Part shown: piece after piece, positions 1 through 12,239 of the stretch | Layout of the letters: every line of letters begins with the position of its first letter | Position numbering within the stretch: position 1 is the first letter of the stretch | Source of the DNA: Diphasiastrum complanatum | Taxonomy: Eukaryota; Streptophyta; Lycopodiopsida; Lycopodiales; Lycopodiaceae | Assembly (NCBI GenBank): GCA_029204225.1 | Contig: CM055095.1 | Span: forward strand, 23,603,641 to 23,667,640 | Length of the DNA stretch: 64,000 bases | Direction of reading: 5' to 3' | Notes under the pieces: model-generated | The model's database searches: none | Told to the model about the DNA's origin: nothing | What the model saw: the letters and a program-made list of their open reading frames with translations, nothing else | Made by a program: the position numbers and the translations under genes

Positions 1-958
1 AAGGCAAGATTGGTGATCAAAGGGTATGCACAAAGTAAAGGCATCGACTATGAGGAGACCTTTGCGCCAGTATGTAAGTGGAATACTCTACGTCTTCTTG
101 TTGCTTTAGCTTCACATTTTGCTTGGCCTTTGCATCAGATGGATGTGAGATCGGTTTTTCTAAATGGTGAGTTAGAAGAAGAGGTGTTCATGGATCAACC
201 TGAAGGCTTTGTAGCGAAGGGATAGGAAAATAAAGTATGTCGCTTGAAGAAAGCGCTTTATGGTCTTAAACAGGCACCACGTGCGTGGTATAGCAGGATT
301 GATGTCTACTTTCGTTCAAAGGGAATGGTGAGAACACATTATGATCCAAATCTATATGTCTTATGCTTTGATGGTATAGTTTCTTTGATTGCACTTTATG
401 TTGACGACTTGATTATTACAGGAAATAATCAAGAGATGATAGATATGATCAAGAAAGATCTCATGGAACAATTCGAGATGACAGATCTCAGCCTGATGCA
501 TTATTGCCTTGGAGTAGAGGTGTGGCAAAAAGGACACGAAGTGAGTTTAACACAGGTGAAGTATGTCAAAGAGTTGTTGCACAGGTTTAGGTTGAAGGAT
601 TGCAAACCAGTGAATACTCCTATTGAACCAGGTAAAAAGCTTTCTAAGCTTGATGAGTCACAGTCATTTGACGCTACGCTATATAGGCAGTTAGTAGGGA
701 GCTTGATTTACCTTACCACGACTGGACCAGATATATGTTATGTTGTTGGCATTGTAAGTCAGTTTATGGTAGCACCTACGGAAACACATTGGAAGGTAGC
801 TAAACGCATTTTGCGTTATGTGAAAGGCACTTCAGAGTATGGCTTGATTTACAGGAAGCATAATGGTTTACCTGAGTTGTGTGGCTATCTGGATGCGGAT
901 TGGAGAGGTGACTATGATTATCGTAAATCCACCACAGGGTATGTATTCCAACCCGGTC
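1..958 (+). pseudogene. Copia (Ty1) reverse transcriptase-RNase H fragment, truncated at both ends
   Basis: The frame is open from base 1 and reads through conserved Copia RT blocks: [11 protein letters not shown], then [19 protein letters not shown], then LYGLKQAPRAWYSRID. The catalytic YVDD (ALYVDDLIITG) lies at about 391-423. RT passes into the RNase H connection (VGSLIYLTTTGPDICY; THWKVAKRILRYVKGT) and the first RNase H Asp block (LDADWRGDYDYRKSTTGYVF). One in-frame TAG at 223-225 replaces a usually charged codon before ENKVC. Homology ends abruptly near 950-958, where an opposite-strand gypsy integrase fragment begins, so the RNase H catalytic C-terminal half is missing. The 5' part lies outside the window. 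This is a dead element; family assignment is firm, lineage is not. Confidence 0.93.
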
Positions 959-2025
959 GCTGACTATGCCCGAAGGTAAACCGTACAATTTAAATAGCCC
1001 ATCTACAAACAACCTCGCTAACTTTGGAGAGCTCTAACGGTTGCCTTGGTCGAAATAAAATGAGCCATTTTGGTCAAACGGTCAACTGTGACCCATGTAG
1101 CATCATTACCCTTTTGGGTTTTAGGCAAGCCTACCATAAAATCCATATAGATACTCTCCCATTTACCAATTGGTATATCTAAGGGCTGTAACAACCTTCT
1201 TGTCTTTAAACGCTCTGCTTTATTTACTTGACATTTCTGGCAACTGGTTACATATTGTTGGACGTCCTTTTTCTACTGGGCCAGACAAATTGCCTACGAA
1301 GGAGCTCGTAGGTCTTCTGAATGCCTGGGTGCCCCACACTAGGATTGTCATGACACTCATATAGGACCTGTTGCCTATAATCCTCTGAATTGGGGGCACA
1401 TACTCTATCTCTATAGAGCAAATACTCATCCACAGAAGATTGGGCAACATTTTCAGACTTCGGGTGATTAAGACGGTCGGGATTCTTAGATTTCTTTTCA
1501 CGATGGTCAAAGTCATTGTCAGAACCTTCGTCTTCTTCACAGATAGCATCAGTCATCACATCTTTAAGTTGATCATAAAAGTCAATTGGTTTTAGTTCTC
1601 GGTGGATGTTTTTAGGCAATCCAACCAAGAACAGTTTTAGCCATACGTTCAGTAATGTTTTCGTCAACACATTCGACCTTGAGGCGTTTAAAGCGCTCAA
1701 TGTAGTTTCAAACGGACTCGTCGTGACGCATCTTGATATGGGTAATTTGGATGAATAGGCTTTGGGTCAGTTTGAATGGTTTGAACGCTTTATGAGGGCA
1801 TCTTTGAGAGTGGTCCAAGAAGCAAGATCAGGAGTTTTGAGGTTAAGATATCACTCTTTGGATGTTCGATAGAGTATCTCCATAGAAGCGGCATGCATTA
1901 TCAAAGTCTTGGAGAAATCGGACTGGGTCAGATTCTCCATCGTACTTTGGTGCATCGATACGTGAAATTCTGTGTTCTAGTTGTGGAGGGATTGGATTGG
2001 AAGATTCAGCACAATCTCGAGACAT
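958..2025 (-). pseudogene. Ty3/gypsy remnant: gag fused by deletion to integrase
   Basis: Read on the minus strand, 2025-1843 begins with a gag-like Met frame (MSRDCAESSNPIPPQLEHRI; KYDGESDPVRFLQDFDNACR). The gag continues in a shifted frame around 1700-1530 (VGLPKNIHRELKPIDFYDQL). Without any protease, RT or RNase H it runs into a zinc-binding integrase N-domain (YRQQVLYECHDNPSVGHPGI, then KTYELLRRQFVWP) at about 1470-1250. Near 1010-960 is the integrase-core block GLPSGIVSDR, whose Asp fits the second catalytic Asp of the D,D-35-E triad. Frames shift several times and the end abuts the Copia fragment. A large internal deletion is the simplest reading. The gag start and an Asp-type PBS at 2864-2876 set the orientation. 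Confidence 0.85.
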
Positions 2026-2863
2026 GATGCAGAGTGTGGAGTGGAGTAACAGTACAGATGATCAAGGCAATACTGTACTTGGCAAAAAAGACAAAAAAAA
2101 AAAATTTCTTGTAGAATGGAGGAATTTGAACAAAAAACTGGACTTTTGTACTGTAAGAGAATTTGCGGACAGGCTAAGAAATCGTGGAGAAATAGAGGAA
2201 TCGAACTGCAGTACGCGCGAATTTTGATAGGGACTGCTTTCTGTCAAGATACTGATTTTTTTAATATTTTTGAAAGAAAAAATTTACGGTAGAATTCGCA
2301 GAGGATACAGAGAATTCGTGCTCACTGAGGACGACTTTGTAGGGTGGCTGGCGATTTCGGATACATAAGTTTTACCAACATAGAGAGGATATGGTAAAAA
2401 AGGTGACTTTCTGACAAAAAACAGGCAAAATCTCTGAGATAGAATTCACGAAGCTGCTAGAGGACTGATCTTGACTAGATCTAGCCTCGGGGAAGCCGGC
2501 GAATTCTAAGACAAAGATTTGGGTGGAAGGGATTTGACAATCTTTCACGCTACTTTCACAAAATCTGAGCTGGGTCGGAATTCATGGAGGTGATAAAATG
2601 AAAGATCAGGGTCTGTTAGGGCTATTGCAGATAGACCGGTAAATTTTGATATACCTATTTGGTTGAGAAAATGTCACTTGGGTCACTTCTTTTCAAAGAA
2701 AATGCCTAAGTTGACACTCTTGTTGCTTCCCCCCGGCTTTGATACGTTGCTCCGCCGCTCGTGTAGGACCTGGAGAAAAGACTCGTGTTATGGTTGGAAG
2801 ATAAAAAGCAAGCAAGAGGAAAACAAAAGAAAAAAAAGCTAGGTAAAAAAAAGCTTAAAAGGC
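2026..2863 (-). other. Untranslated leader of the minus-strand gypsy element
   Basis: This stretch lies between the PBS (2864-2876) and the gag start at 2025, so it should be the 5' leader of the gypsy remnant. It is AT-rich with scattered GAATTC and A tracts. No coding potential is recognisable on either strand. Confidence 0.55.
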
Positions 2864-2876
2864 GGCAACGGCGCCA
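2864..2876 (-). other. Primer-binding site complementary to tRNA-Asp 3' end
   Basis: The minus strand reads TGGCGCCGTTGCC, which matches the complement of the plant tRNA-Asp 3' end used by some Ty3/gypsy elements. It is preceded (minus sense) by AACAT, consistent with an LTR ending in CA just upstream. It sets the orientation of the gag/INT remnant at 958-2025. Confidence 0.8.
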
Positions 2877-3290
2877 ATGTTGGAAGTAAATCTGGTTTAT
2901 GCGTTGGCTAGATCTACTCACGATGTGGTGTAGTATAGAGAGGATCGTCCACCTTTTAAATTCCTACCAAAAGCTTCAAACGGAAATAGTTAACGAAAAT
3001 GAATGCACTAAGGCTCTAGAACTCCTAACTTAGGACTTAGAACTTTAAAATTTTCTAACTTGAAACTTAAGATAATTTAAGACAAATATTTCTAAGCTTA
3101 AGTTTCTTAAGTCTAAGTTCTAATCCTAAGTTTAAGTTATTTTATTATTTTAAGCTTCTTCCCATGGACTTACAAAACACATGCCATAGTAGAAGTTTAT
3201 TGGCAAATATTTATACGTGGGCTTACAAAACACATGCCACGGAGTTTTATTTCTTTTTTTATATTTTCTCTGTGTTTGCACAATTGCTAA
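2877..3290 (-). repeat. Probable 5' LTR part of the minus-strand gypsy remnant
   Basis: Its position immediately outside the PBS makes this the LTR side. It contains an AT-rich stretch (about 3000-3150) of imperfect CTTAAG/CTAAGTT repeats. A small direct repeat of an ACTTACAAAACACATGCCA-like unit occurs at about 3168-3186 and 3223-3241. The outer LTR boundary cannot be set because no second copy is in the window. Confidence 0.5.
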
Positions 3291-3620
3291 CAATCTCGAC
3301 CGGACCGAGTCCTTGCATATCGTCTCAACCGACTCTTGACTCTTGATCGAGTCTTCCACATCAGTCTCGACCGACCCGAGTCCCAAATCTCGACCGAGTC
3401 TTGTGCATATAATCTCAACCGAGCCTTTGACTTGACTCTCGACAGATGAGTCTTGAATCTCAACCGAGTCTTCTACATACTATCTCGATCGAGCCTTTTC
3501 GACTTGACTCTCGATCGAGCCTTTTGAACTTGACTCTCGACCGAGCCGAGTGCTTGCCTTGAACAACAACAGAGTCCTTGACTGGACCCTTAGCCAAGCC
3601 CTTTGACACAGGTATCGACC
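3290..3620. repeat. Degenerate CTCGACCGAGTC(C)TTGACT minisatellite
   Basis: Imperfect copies of a roughly 20-30-base unit built on TCTCGACCGAG / GACTTGACTCTCGA recur throughout. The same motif reappears at 4141-4390, so both arrays probably belong to one element. Confidence 0.75.
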
Positions 3621-3782
3621 AAGCTTTTGCAATACCCATCACCTGAATACTATGCCATTTAGTTGAACAATACACTCACAACTCTGAGAATTGAAACACA
3701 ACACAACACAAACACAAACATAAAAAAAAAAACACAACACAACCACAAACATAAAAAATACAAATAGTCCAGCCCTTACAAG

Positions 3783-4025
3783 ATGGATCGACATTACGAT
3801 CCCAATTTGATAGAAGACCATCCACCCGAAATGGTGTCACCTACTACTAAGCAAGTCAGACATAATCGGTTCTCTCGAATGAAATCACAAATACACGAAC
3901 CTTTCACAAATCCATTCGAGAGATGGGAACCTCATAGAAGAGAGTCTTCACATGACCGAGCACATTTTCATGTTGCTGAGTCATCACACGCAAGAGCTCA
4001 TCTTAATGGGGCTTTTACCGCCTAG
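3783..4025 (+). CDS. Short ORF of unknown function with ESSHxRAH repeats
   Basis: This 80-codon frame starts MDRHYDPNLIEDHPPEMV. It is polar and ends with two related units, RRESSHDRAHFHVAE and SSHARAHLNG, before a TAG. It lies between two CTCGACCGAG arrays and upstream of the larger decayed ORF at 4418, on the same strand. I do not recognise a domain. It may be an N-terminal piece of an additional ORF in an LTR element, or chance. Confidence 0.3.
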   Translation: MDRHYDPNLIEDHPPEMVSPTTKQVRHNRFSRMKSQIHEPFTNPFERWEPHRRESSHDRAHFHVAESSHARAHLNGAFTA

Positions 4026-4140
4026 TCTACCACATAAACTAGTGCATCTCGATCAACCAAGTCCTATACAACTATCAAGCCTCTCTTTCGACTGAGCAGA
4101 CACCTTCAAAAAATTTCCAACTTTTTTTCTTGTCTGCATA

Positions 4141-4390
4141 CAATCTCGACCGAGCTGAACCTCACTCACCTACATCAGATCTTGACTGAGCCGAACCTCA
4201 GTCACTTGCATCAGATCTCAATCGAACCGTCTCAATCACCCACATCAGATCTCGACCGAGCCGAGCCTCAGTCCCCTACATCAGATCTTGACCGAGCCAA
4301 ACCTCGGTCCCCTGCATCCAAACCTATCCTCAATCCTCTGCTTACACTCTCAACCGAGCCGAGTCCATCACAACTGACCGACCAGAGACT
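4141..4390 (+). repeat. Second CTCGACCGAGCC array, in frame for SPTSDLDRA-type peptide repeats
   Basis: Tandem imperfect units of about 36-39 bases carry ATCTCGACCGAGCCGAGCCT. In the frame starting at 4182 they translate to SPTSDLDRAEPQ, SPTSDLDRAKPR, SPASKP. Unit-length multiples of three keep the peptide periodic, but the frame is not continuous with the ORF that begins at 4418. Confidence 0.65.
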
Positions 4391-4417
4391 GCATTCCCTA
4401 TCAACTGAGTCCAGAAC

Positions 4418-5450
4418 ATGTCTGCCACAACATCTTCCAATTTTGATGATCCAAATTCGAATAAAATTGAGATCAACATGGGTAGCCTTGATATCTCTGA
4501 GATGAACAATTGCTACCAGGAGGCACACCCCTTCCTGTGACACACATCGAATTCCATATTCCTCCTCTCAGTGGTTATCAAAGCCCGTTCTTATTACATA
4601 TTGCCTATGCAGCTTATAACTACATAGAAAGATTCTTCCAATTCATCTTACGCCCAAACAAGACTTTTGTTTTTATCATCCCCATATCTGGAGCTGACCT
4701 CCACACATTTGGCTTCCCCAGAGGACCAAATGTGGTCAATAGAACACTCCAAAAAATAGAATCCACTGCCTACTTCAAATACATAGATCCTTCAGTGGAT
4801 CAGTAGAAGAACAAAGATAGCTATCACATCGAGGCAATCAATGATAAGCCCTTAGCAACTGCATGTGCCTATCTGACAAAATACACACAGTGCTATAGGT
4901 CCAAAAACATGCGTATCCCGATGACACTTTTACACATGATGGCTAATTCTAGACTCCACAGTCAAAACCTATATTATTGGGCCCAGTTTGCTTCCACCTG
5001 CCTCCACGATTGTATCAAGAACAAGCAAACATCCACACTATTAGGCTATCTTATGACGGATGTCACGTTGCAGCAGCTGAGCCATCAACCAAAGCTTCGA
5101 GACATGTTAATGCTAGCCGATAAAGCTTGGTAGACTCCAACAGCACCAACCAAGAAGACCAAGCCTGCTTCGAAGTCCACATCATAAGACGCACCACAAG
5201 TGGCTACTCAAAAGAGGAAGAGTTCCTATGTTCACCAAGGGCCAACTACAAGGCACCAGAAGACCTAGCGAAACTTACATTGAAGAAGACACCCATGTCT
5301 TCTACCTCACAAACGACGGACATTTCAGCTGAAGAGTCTTCTGCTCAACAGGAAGACACAACCACACAAGTCCAACCACCACCAGTACGACAATATGGGA
5401 CATGGACCAAGATGAAAGCAAAGAGGCCTACTCCATCATTAATAGACATT
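4418..5450 (+). pseudogene. Decayed ORF of unknown family, probably retroelement-associated
   Basis: An ATG at 4418 opens a frame (MSATTSSNFDDPNSNKIEIN) that shifts by one base near 4540. It then continues as THIEFHIPPLSGYQ, FLLHIAYAAYNYIERFFQF and GADLHTFGFPRGPNVVN. A TAG at 4807 is followed in the same frame by AINDKPLATACAYLTKYTQC and MRIPMTLLHMMANSRLHSQN, up to a second stop at 5131. Lys/Thr/Gln-rich low-complexity sequence follows to about 5450 in mixed frames. The coherent residue pattern through two stops and one shift argues that it was once coding. I do not recognise the family; an extra gag-like or envelope-position ORF of a plant LTR element is only a guess. Confidence 0.55.
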
Positions 5451-5455
5451 TGAAA

Positions 5456-5700
5456 TAAATGCAAGTAGACCTCTCTTAAATAAAGTTGAGTGAGCCACCT
5501 TTTGATGGTGACCTCTAGAGGAGAAGCTAATTCCACTTGTAATTTATGGAAGTGTGGAATTGCCACTTGGGCTCCACATAAGCACCTCTCTTGGTTATTT
5601 AAGAGATCCCCTCTCTTGTGAGGGAGCTTTACATGTATTGTCTCTACTCTTGATTATTGAATAGAAAATCATCCACGAGTTCTGGCAATCCTTTGAGCTC
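5456..5700 (+). repeat. LTR-like promoter/terminus downstream of the unknown ORF
   Basis: The segment GGTTATTTAAGAGATCCCCT resembles a TATA box with start region. It is followed by GAGCTTTACATG and a polyadenylation-like ATTGAATAGAAAA. The layout resembles the U3-R part of a plant LTR, but no second copy is visible, so boundaries and assignment are inferred. Confidence 0.35.
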
Positions 5701-8700
5701 CTTGATCATGATGGCTTTCTTGTGTGATGCTTTTATGATCATACACTTCCATACTTGCGTGTGTAGATGTGGATTTAGCCTAGTTTCTTGTTTTATCTCC
5801 TTATGTATTATGGATTAGAGTGGATTAGATTTCTTATTTGTGGATTAAGGCATAATCAAACATTCAAGTAAACTAAATAGGCTGAAATTGTGGTTTAGAT
5901 CTTGCATATCCATTTACATTTCAGTTCTTGATGTTCTTGGGAAATCCAAGAATCAAGGGTGTTTCTTGATTCTTGCACTTGTAATTCTTGTTAATTAGCT
6001 TCTTGTTTCTTGTTCTTGATTTTGATTAATGCATGTAGTTTATTGCAGTTTGTTAGGATCTGTTTCATTTGATTTTGTAGCATTTAGAAGTAGAAATTGT
6101 AGGTGTTCATTCGAGTTGCATTTTGATCCATCGATGAGCACCATGACTTGCATATTTTCAGGTGATGTGAGTACGTTTTCAAGAGTGAACATTATCTGAG
6201 TATCTTCTGACAGGCAGGATAAAACTATACTACAAAACCCGATCTTGCTGCTTGGCTGAATGTTAACCAAGACTCCAATTGCCAAGAACTATCTGGAGAG
6301 TCTGGTAACAGACAGTGAGAAAACCTAAACAAGAACGTGCCAACTATAATGGATCTGAAGAATCAACATACTGATAGGGAATTAGTAAACAAAATAAACA
6401 AATAAACCTACGATGTTTGAAGCTGTATAAGTCTAGTTCTTGCAATATGTTTAATTCATCAAGTATTGCGTGCTCGTGAAATTTTGTAAAAATTTGACAT
6501 TGTTTATTGCATTAAGTACTAATTTGGAATCAATAGTAACATCAATAGTGACTCCAATGGAACATTGGTGCTGAGTTGTTTTTATGCTGATCCAACTACG
6601 TTCTTGAGATGTCTAATCAATTGCACTTTTTTGCACAAAGGTATGCTATCTCTATGTACCTCAATGCATAAAATCACCATTTACACTAACACTAATGGTG
6701 AAGTCAAACTCTGAAAGTTAAACATGAATTGTAAGTAAATTGTGCTCAACATTTAAAAATTCATCATGTTGGTGACGCTTTACCCCTCTTAACATTGACT
6801 CATAGTTTTATACACAAGCTTATGTCAAAACATCCAATGCGTGTTGTTGGGGGCCAAAAAAGGACATGCAAGAAGGATTTCAAATGTAACCTTGAAGGCA
6901 TTTCCCCTCCATTTCCATAAGTTCTGCGAAAATGTTTGGCACTTTAATAGCCACCTTCAAGCACCATTAAATCCTCATTTTTTTATTTAGCTTCCATTTA
7001 CTCCAAAGCATGATAGAAGAACCAATTACAAGTGTTCAAATTTGCTTCAACTAATCAAAAGGATGATCATTTGTGGTCAAGAGTTGGAGGCTAAACAATA
7101 TATTTGTGAAGTGTGACAATGACATAACTTGTCTATATCCCATTAGTGAAGTACTATTATAGCAGTTCTCAAGTACATGCAGGTTACCATCAAAAACAAT
7201 TGTGTTCACCAATCCAACAAGAGGTTTTTGTTAGTTAATTGTTAAATGAAAAAATAGATCATGTTACAAAATATGATCTTAAATAAGGCAATTTGCATAA
7301 GATAACCCAAGTTCAAGGCAAGATCCAAATCTACAGGCAGGAATTGAAAAGGGGGGGGGGGGGGGGGGGTCGTTTAGCGTCCGGAAAAGCTACCCATTTT
7401 GATGGCAACAAAATCTTGAAAATTTGCAAGCTCATGTGAAGGATTTCTCATTCCTTCATAGAATGTACAAAATGTAGATTCTTAAGTTTTGCAAGCCGAA
7501 GGACATGGATGTGTTCCTATATTTTTTACGTGGTCATTACATGACCTACAGTCAATTTCGCAACCATGAACAGAAATTTGGAAGAGCAAGTGATTTCAAC
7601 TCCCTATGGAACATATCCAATACACCAGAAGACTTGTGAGAAATGAAAATCATTAATCAACGCATCGCGCTATTTCCCATGTCTGAAAAAGTACTTGGCA
7701 TACATATGGCGAAACATGAAGTTTGCGTACTAGTGGACTATTTGAAGCAATTTGAATTGGTTTTCCTGATGGAGACCAGCTAATGAGCATTCTTATCGAA
7801 GCACTGTGACATCATTTTCAGCAAAGCTCGTGCTATAATGCCTGATGTATGTCACGAAGGGATAAGCAGGGCAGAAATGATGATTACCCACACGACTGCA
7901 AAAACATAAGACTCTGAAAGGTTCCAGGTTTCACTATATCACCCAACAAAGCGATTTTACAATCGAGGACTAGGATATATACTATCAAGCATAATAGGAT
8001 TTTAAAGACAAACAAACAGTAGAATGATTTTTTTTCTCCCTTTGAATACATGACACTTTTGGAAGAAATGTAAGCAAAAACTTGACTCCTAAGCAGGTGA
8101 TTCTTAAAATGAATGTCATATCCATTCTAAAAGATGAATAACCGAAACGAACAGTGTATATTGCACTCTGAATCAATCAGTTGGAAATTGTTCAAACACT
8201 ATCTCTAGACTCTGACAACCATGGAAAACACTTGGTAACTCTTATCTACAATATCAAGCTTGCCATTATGGTTGCACCTTGGATAGTATTCTCTTCTATA
8301 ATCTCTTTGTGCAAAAACAATTAGTTAACCAAATCCAGATGAAAACACAATCCAAGTCCATGTTCATAATCTCCCACACTTCCTTAAGAAGACGCCTCTA
8401 GCACTGAAAAAGAAAATAAGGAACCATCTTGACTAAACAATCGATACTAAATCTAACAAAAAAACAGAAAAAGAGTGCCAGGTCTGTGCTGGGCAGTCTA
8501 CAACTCATCCACAATGATCAAGAGGATATGTTAAAGTACTGAAAAACCCTTATTTTGAGCATCCTAAAATATGAATTGAACTCTTGGCCTGTTTGACTTG
8601 AAAAGTCATTATAAATTACATATGATAACTAGACTCAGTTTATCTACGAGTTCGAACCTTAAAACCATTTCTGGTTTGACTTTCAGCGCATTTGTGCAAC

Positions 8701-11030
8701 TCAACTCAATGGAATCGTCTCATGCATGATAGAAATTGTAGTTTCGTGCAAACATATCTGCTAAATGCCTCCAGAATGTCTGACGAAGCTTTTTTAACAA
8801 AAAACTGTATTTATCAATTAAACTCGTACATAGTACATACCTCAATCATTATAGGGGTGGAGCACCCTTCAAGTTTCAAAGAAGAACAAAAACTATGGCA
8901 ACAAGAGGACAAGAGTCCAGAGAATTTGACTGACTAAAATGAAACCAACATGAAAATGACAGCAAATTTCTATGCTTCAGAAAGCCATCCACTCGCAATT
9001 AGCATGGGCCTGAAAAGCAACAGAGGTCACTGGTATAATAGCTATCAAAGCCCTTGAATGAACGAGTAGGACTATCCAAGAAAATCATTTGGAGGTAGAA
9101 GTGAGATTTTGCCATCGCACGCACGGTTACAGGGTCCTGAAAGCAGCACATTCAACTGCCTTATTGTTGTTAAAACTTCAAACTCCAATCAGTGGAGAGT
9201 CCTCTCAGAAAACATCTCGAAGTGCGGCCAACACTTCAGGGTAGGTCCTGAAAAGAGACACACAATTGTGGTATACTCTTTATCCTCCAAAGTCCTTGAT
9301 CAATGAGGAGTTCATTCCAAAGAAAAATCTACAGCTAATGGATACAAACCATGGAAAGAAACAGTAAAAGAAAAAGGACTGTTGACAGCCTAAACAAGAC
9401 ACCTCCAACTAACAACTTGGCATGCTTATATTCTACTTTTTTATGTATTCAGTTCACTGATTCCAAACATCCCTATCCAAACAGATCAGCTATGTTGGTA
9501 CCTCATATACTCAGAAAGATTAAGTAGAAATTTTCTTTTACTAATTGAACAATGCGCTTATGAGTATTGGCCCTTGATTGTGTCGCATTGATAAATGCGT
9601 ATTGAGTTCATTCCACGAGTGCCTCAAGTACATATAACCACAACTATAAGCAGATTATCCAGGCTTCAAGAAATAAATGACCCTGATTGGGAGATGACAT
9701 TATACATGGTTCTTATCTCCTCTCTTGAAGAACTAAGGTCCTTATAGAACTTCTCTTTCTAAATAAAGTGTATTCAAAATGTTCTGACAATACATCACAT
9801 AGAACAACATCAAGGAAAAAATAGTGAGCAGCAAACTGATGATCATATGATACAATCAAGATGAAGCTGAGCATGAAGTGGACCACAAACCCTCTTACAG
9901 AGAGACTATTGTATGAGTTCGTACAAATAAAATGACATTAGAGTGATCAATTTCAGAATGCCTACAAATTGCCCACTTAGGGTACCAGGCTCACATGGGT
10001 CAGCATGGCAAGAATTCCAAGTCGTTCTACTCCCAATCATTTGGACCCCACACCAATCAGTCTAATCATATTCATTAAACAAGTAAATGTAGAGAGCATG
10101 GGACCACGTGACTAGCAACAACCGAGGAGCCAAATGAATGAATGTCCCTAATTCTTTCTGTACTTATCCTAATCGTATGTCCATAATTCTCCCTAGCTAA
10201 CAAAACAATGGTCATTGTTGGCAACCTGCGAAATAGGTGCATATGCTCAAAATGAGACAAAAGCTCATGTAGATGACGCAAAATCCTAACGTCAAATTAG
10301 GACTGCAAAAATGCATATATGAATATTTTGTTGCTAATGCCACTGCCCTATAGAATACAATTGAAATGCATGTGTTGAATGAGTAGCCAGAGAAATATAC
10401 ATGCTGCAACATGAAAATGGGAACAATACAATCAGAAATAGGATAAGTTGTCAAGTGATTGCATGAGGACTTTATCAGCTATGCAAATGGACTAAGAATG
10501 CCAAATGAGGACATCATGATGAACGTCTAGAAGGTGCAATATCAATGTTGCCACTAACAAATATGTACCATACCAGATGTTGCAGCAAAGAAATACCGAC
10601 AATGCCAATTGTATGGACCAAGAATGCCAATTTGCAACTCAAATTGGGTGACTCAACAAGAGGGCCAATTATATTCATCCTGATTCATCCCAATAGGCTT
10701 GAGAATGAAGCTACATTTTGAATTTGAAAGTAACTTCTAAGTTCTCTCTCCCAAACCCTCTCTTTCAGTTTGTGAATGTTCAATGTACTATGCTATGTAT
10801 CACCTGTTAAGTATGTGTCATTGCTTCATAATAAATATCTGATATCGGTTTGTTGAAGTTTATAATTCTTTATGTGCTAGCTTCTTCCAATATAAATTAT
10901 GATATCGATGGAGATTCACAGTTCACAGCAAATTGCAATGTGTTTGGAATGTCTTTTACAGCCCTAAACTGTTGTCCTTACTTACTGTAACAAATACATA
11001 AGAAAAAATTATGTAACGTTACAATCCAGA
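5701..11030. other. AT-rich intergenic DNA without recognisable genes
   Basis: No frame in this stretch shows conserved domains, and the ORFs present are short and compositionally random. It holds a G19 tract at 7351-7369 and otherwise unique-looking AT-rich sequence. Old unrecognisable TE debris cannot be excluded. Confidence 0.6.
7351..7369. repeat. Poly-G tract (19 G)
   Basis: An uninterrupted run of G in otherwise AT-rich sequence. The length is likely approximate because homopolymers are prone to assembly error. Confidence 0.9.
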
Positions 11031-11040
11031 ACACTCCTGG

Positions 11041-11117
11041 AGTCTGGAATTGTTCCAAAACGCTCATTCCGAAACGCTCCCAGAACGCAGCATTTCGAAA
11101 CGCAGTGCATCTATCAG
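11041..11117. repeat. Dispersed GAACGC-type repeat, left copy of an inverted pair
   Basis: Several spaced AACGC motifs (CCAAAACGC, CCGAAACGC, CCAGAACGC, TCGAAACGC) end in AGTGCATCTAT. The terminal GAAACGCAGTGCATCTAT is repeated in inverted orientation at 13078-13100. Related sequence occurs in the peptidase intron at 45.1-46.5 kb. Confidence 0.6.
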
Positions 11118-11125
11118 ATATATAG

Positions 11126-11177
<52 letters not shown>
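11126..11177. repeat. (TG)n microsatellite
   Basis: About 25 perfect TG units lie directly next to the GAACGC-type repeat. The CVCVCV and HTHTHT frames across it are artefacts. Confidence 0.95.
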
Positions 11178-12239
11178 TAGTTGCATTCATGAATCTAGAA
11201 TTGCAATTCGCAAATCGCTGTCAGAAAAAACAGCAATTCGCTGCGAATCGCTTTTTTTTTTTACCACCCAATATGGGTATCAGTAGAGAGAGAAAAATTA
11301 GAGGATTTCACATAGACAATTTTCCAGTAGGTTTTGGTCTGCCACAAGCAGCTAGGTGCATGCAATCTTGATTAATTGCATAAACCTGAGTGACAAAAAT
11401 TCCACAAATGCTGTTGAAAGGACATTTGGCACTGAACCTTACTTAAACACAGTGAAATGCACATTGAACCATGCCAAACCCTACTAAGCCTACTAACCCT
11501 ATTTTAAACCTCTGTAGAGGGATCTTAAGCGCTCTAAAATACAATATGACTCTTGAAGACGAAAAAAGACAAAAGCTATTATCAGAAGCTGAAAAAGTGC
11601 GCCCTCCTACAGATTTTTTGCACTCTCTATACTCGCACATGTGAGGCTAACTTGGTAGGGTGACATGGCAGTCATCTCGGAAACATGCCTACCCTCTATA
11701 TTGTGTTTTACAGCGACCAATTTGGTGCGCTATTGCTCAAGTTATAGTTGTCTAAAGTTTTGCTATTTTATGAGTAAAATTTGCTAAACATTCAAATTGT
11801 TTTGATGCATGTCTGCTTTTTTCAAGCTTTAGGGTACTGTGCTTTTGGAAATTTGTCGCATAACGATTCCAAGAATGTTTTTGACATGCATGGATGGTCT
11901 ACAATTGTTTTGAGTGGTTATACGCATATATTCTGACGGTTTTGTCATAAACCAGTAGATGTGGCTAACGGTTTAAGAAAGAACCGGATTTTACGTAAAA
12001 AAATTTCCATAAGGACGTTTTGTTATTGATGTCATATGCTTTGCATCTCAGTATGACATTAGACTAGTGACATTAGGAATCGAATAGTGTCATGATTTTT
12101 TTATTTCGATTGCCTTTGTACTAAAAGTTTTTTACATCAAATTTTTAAGTGACGTAAAACTTTTAAAATTAAAAAATTCCGAAAGTTCATATTTTTCAGT
12201 TTTTGCATTATTTATGAAATGAAATTATGTCAATGAAAT

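Noticed and set aside
2864-2876. tRNA gene fragment
   Set aside because: The match is only the 3'-end complement next to an LTR end, as expected for a primer-binding site.
10978-11371. HTHTHT and CVCVCV ORFs
   Set aside because: They read through the (TG)n microsatellite.
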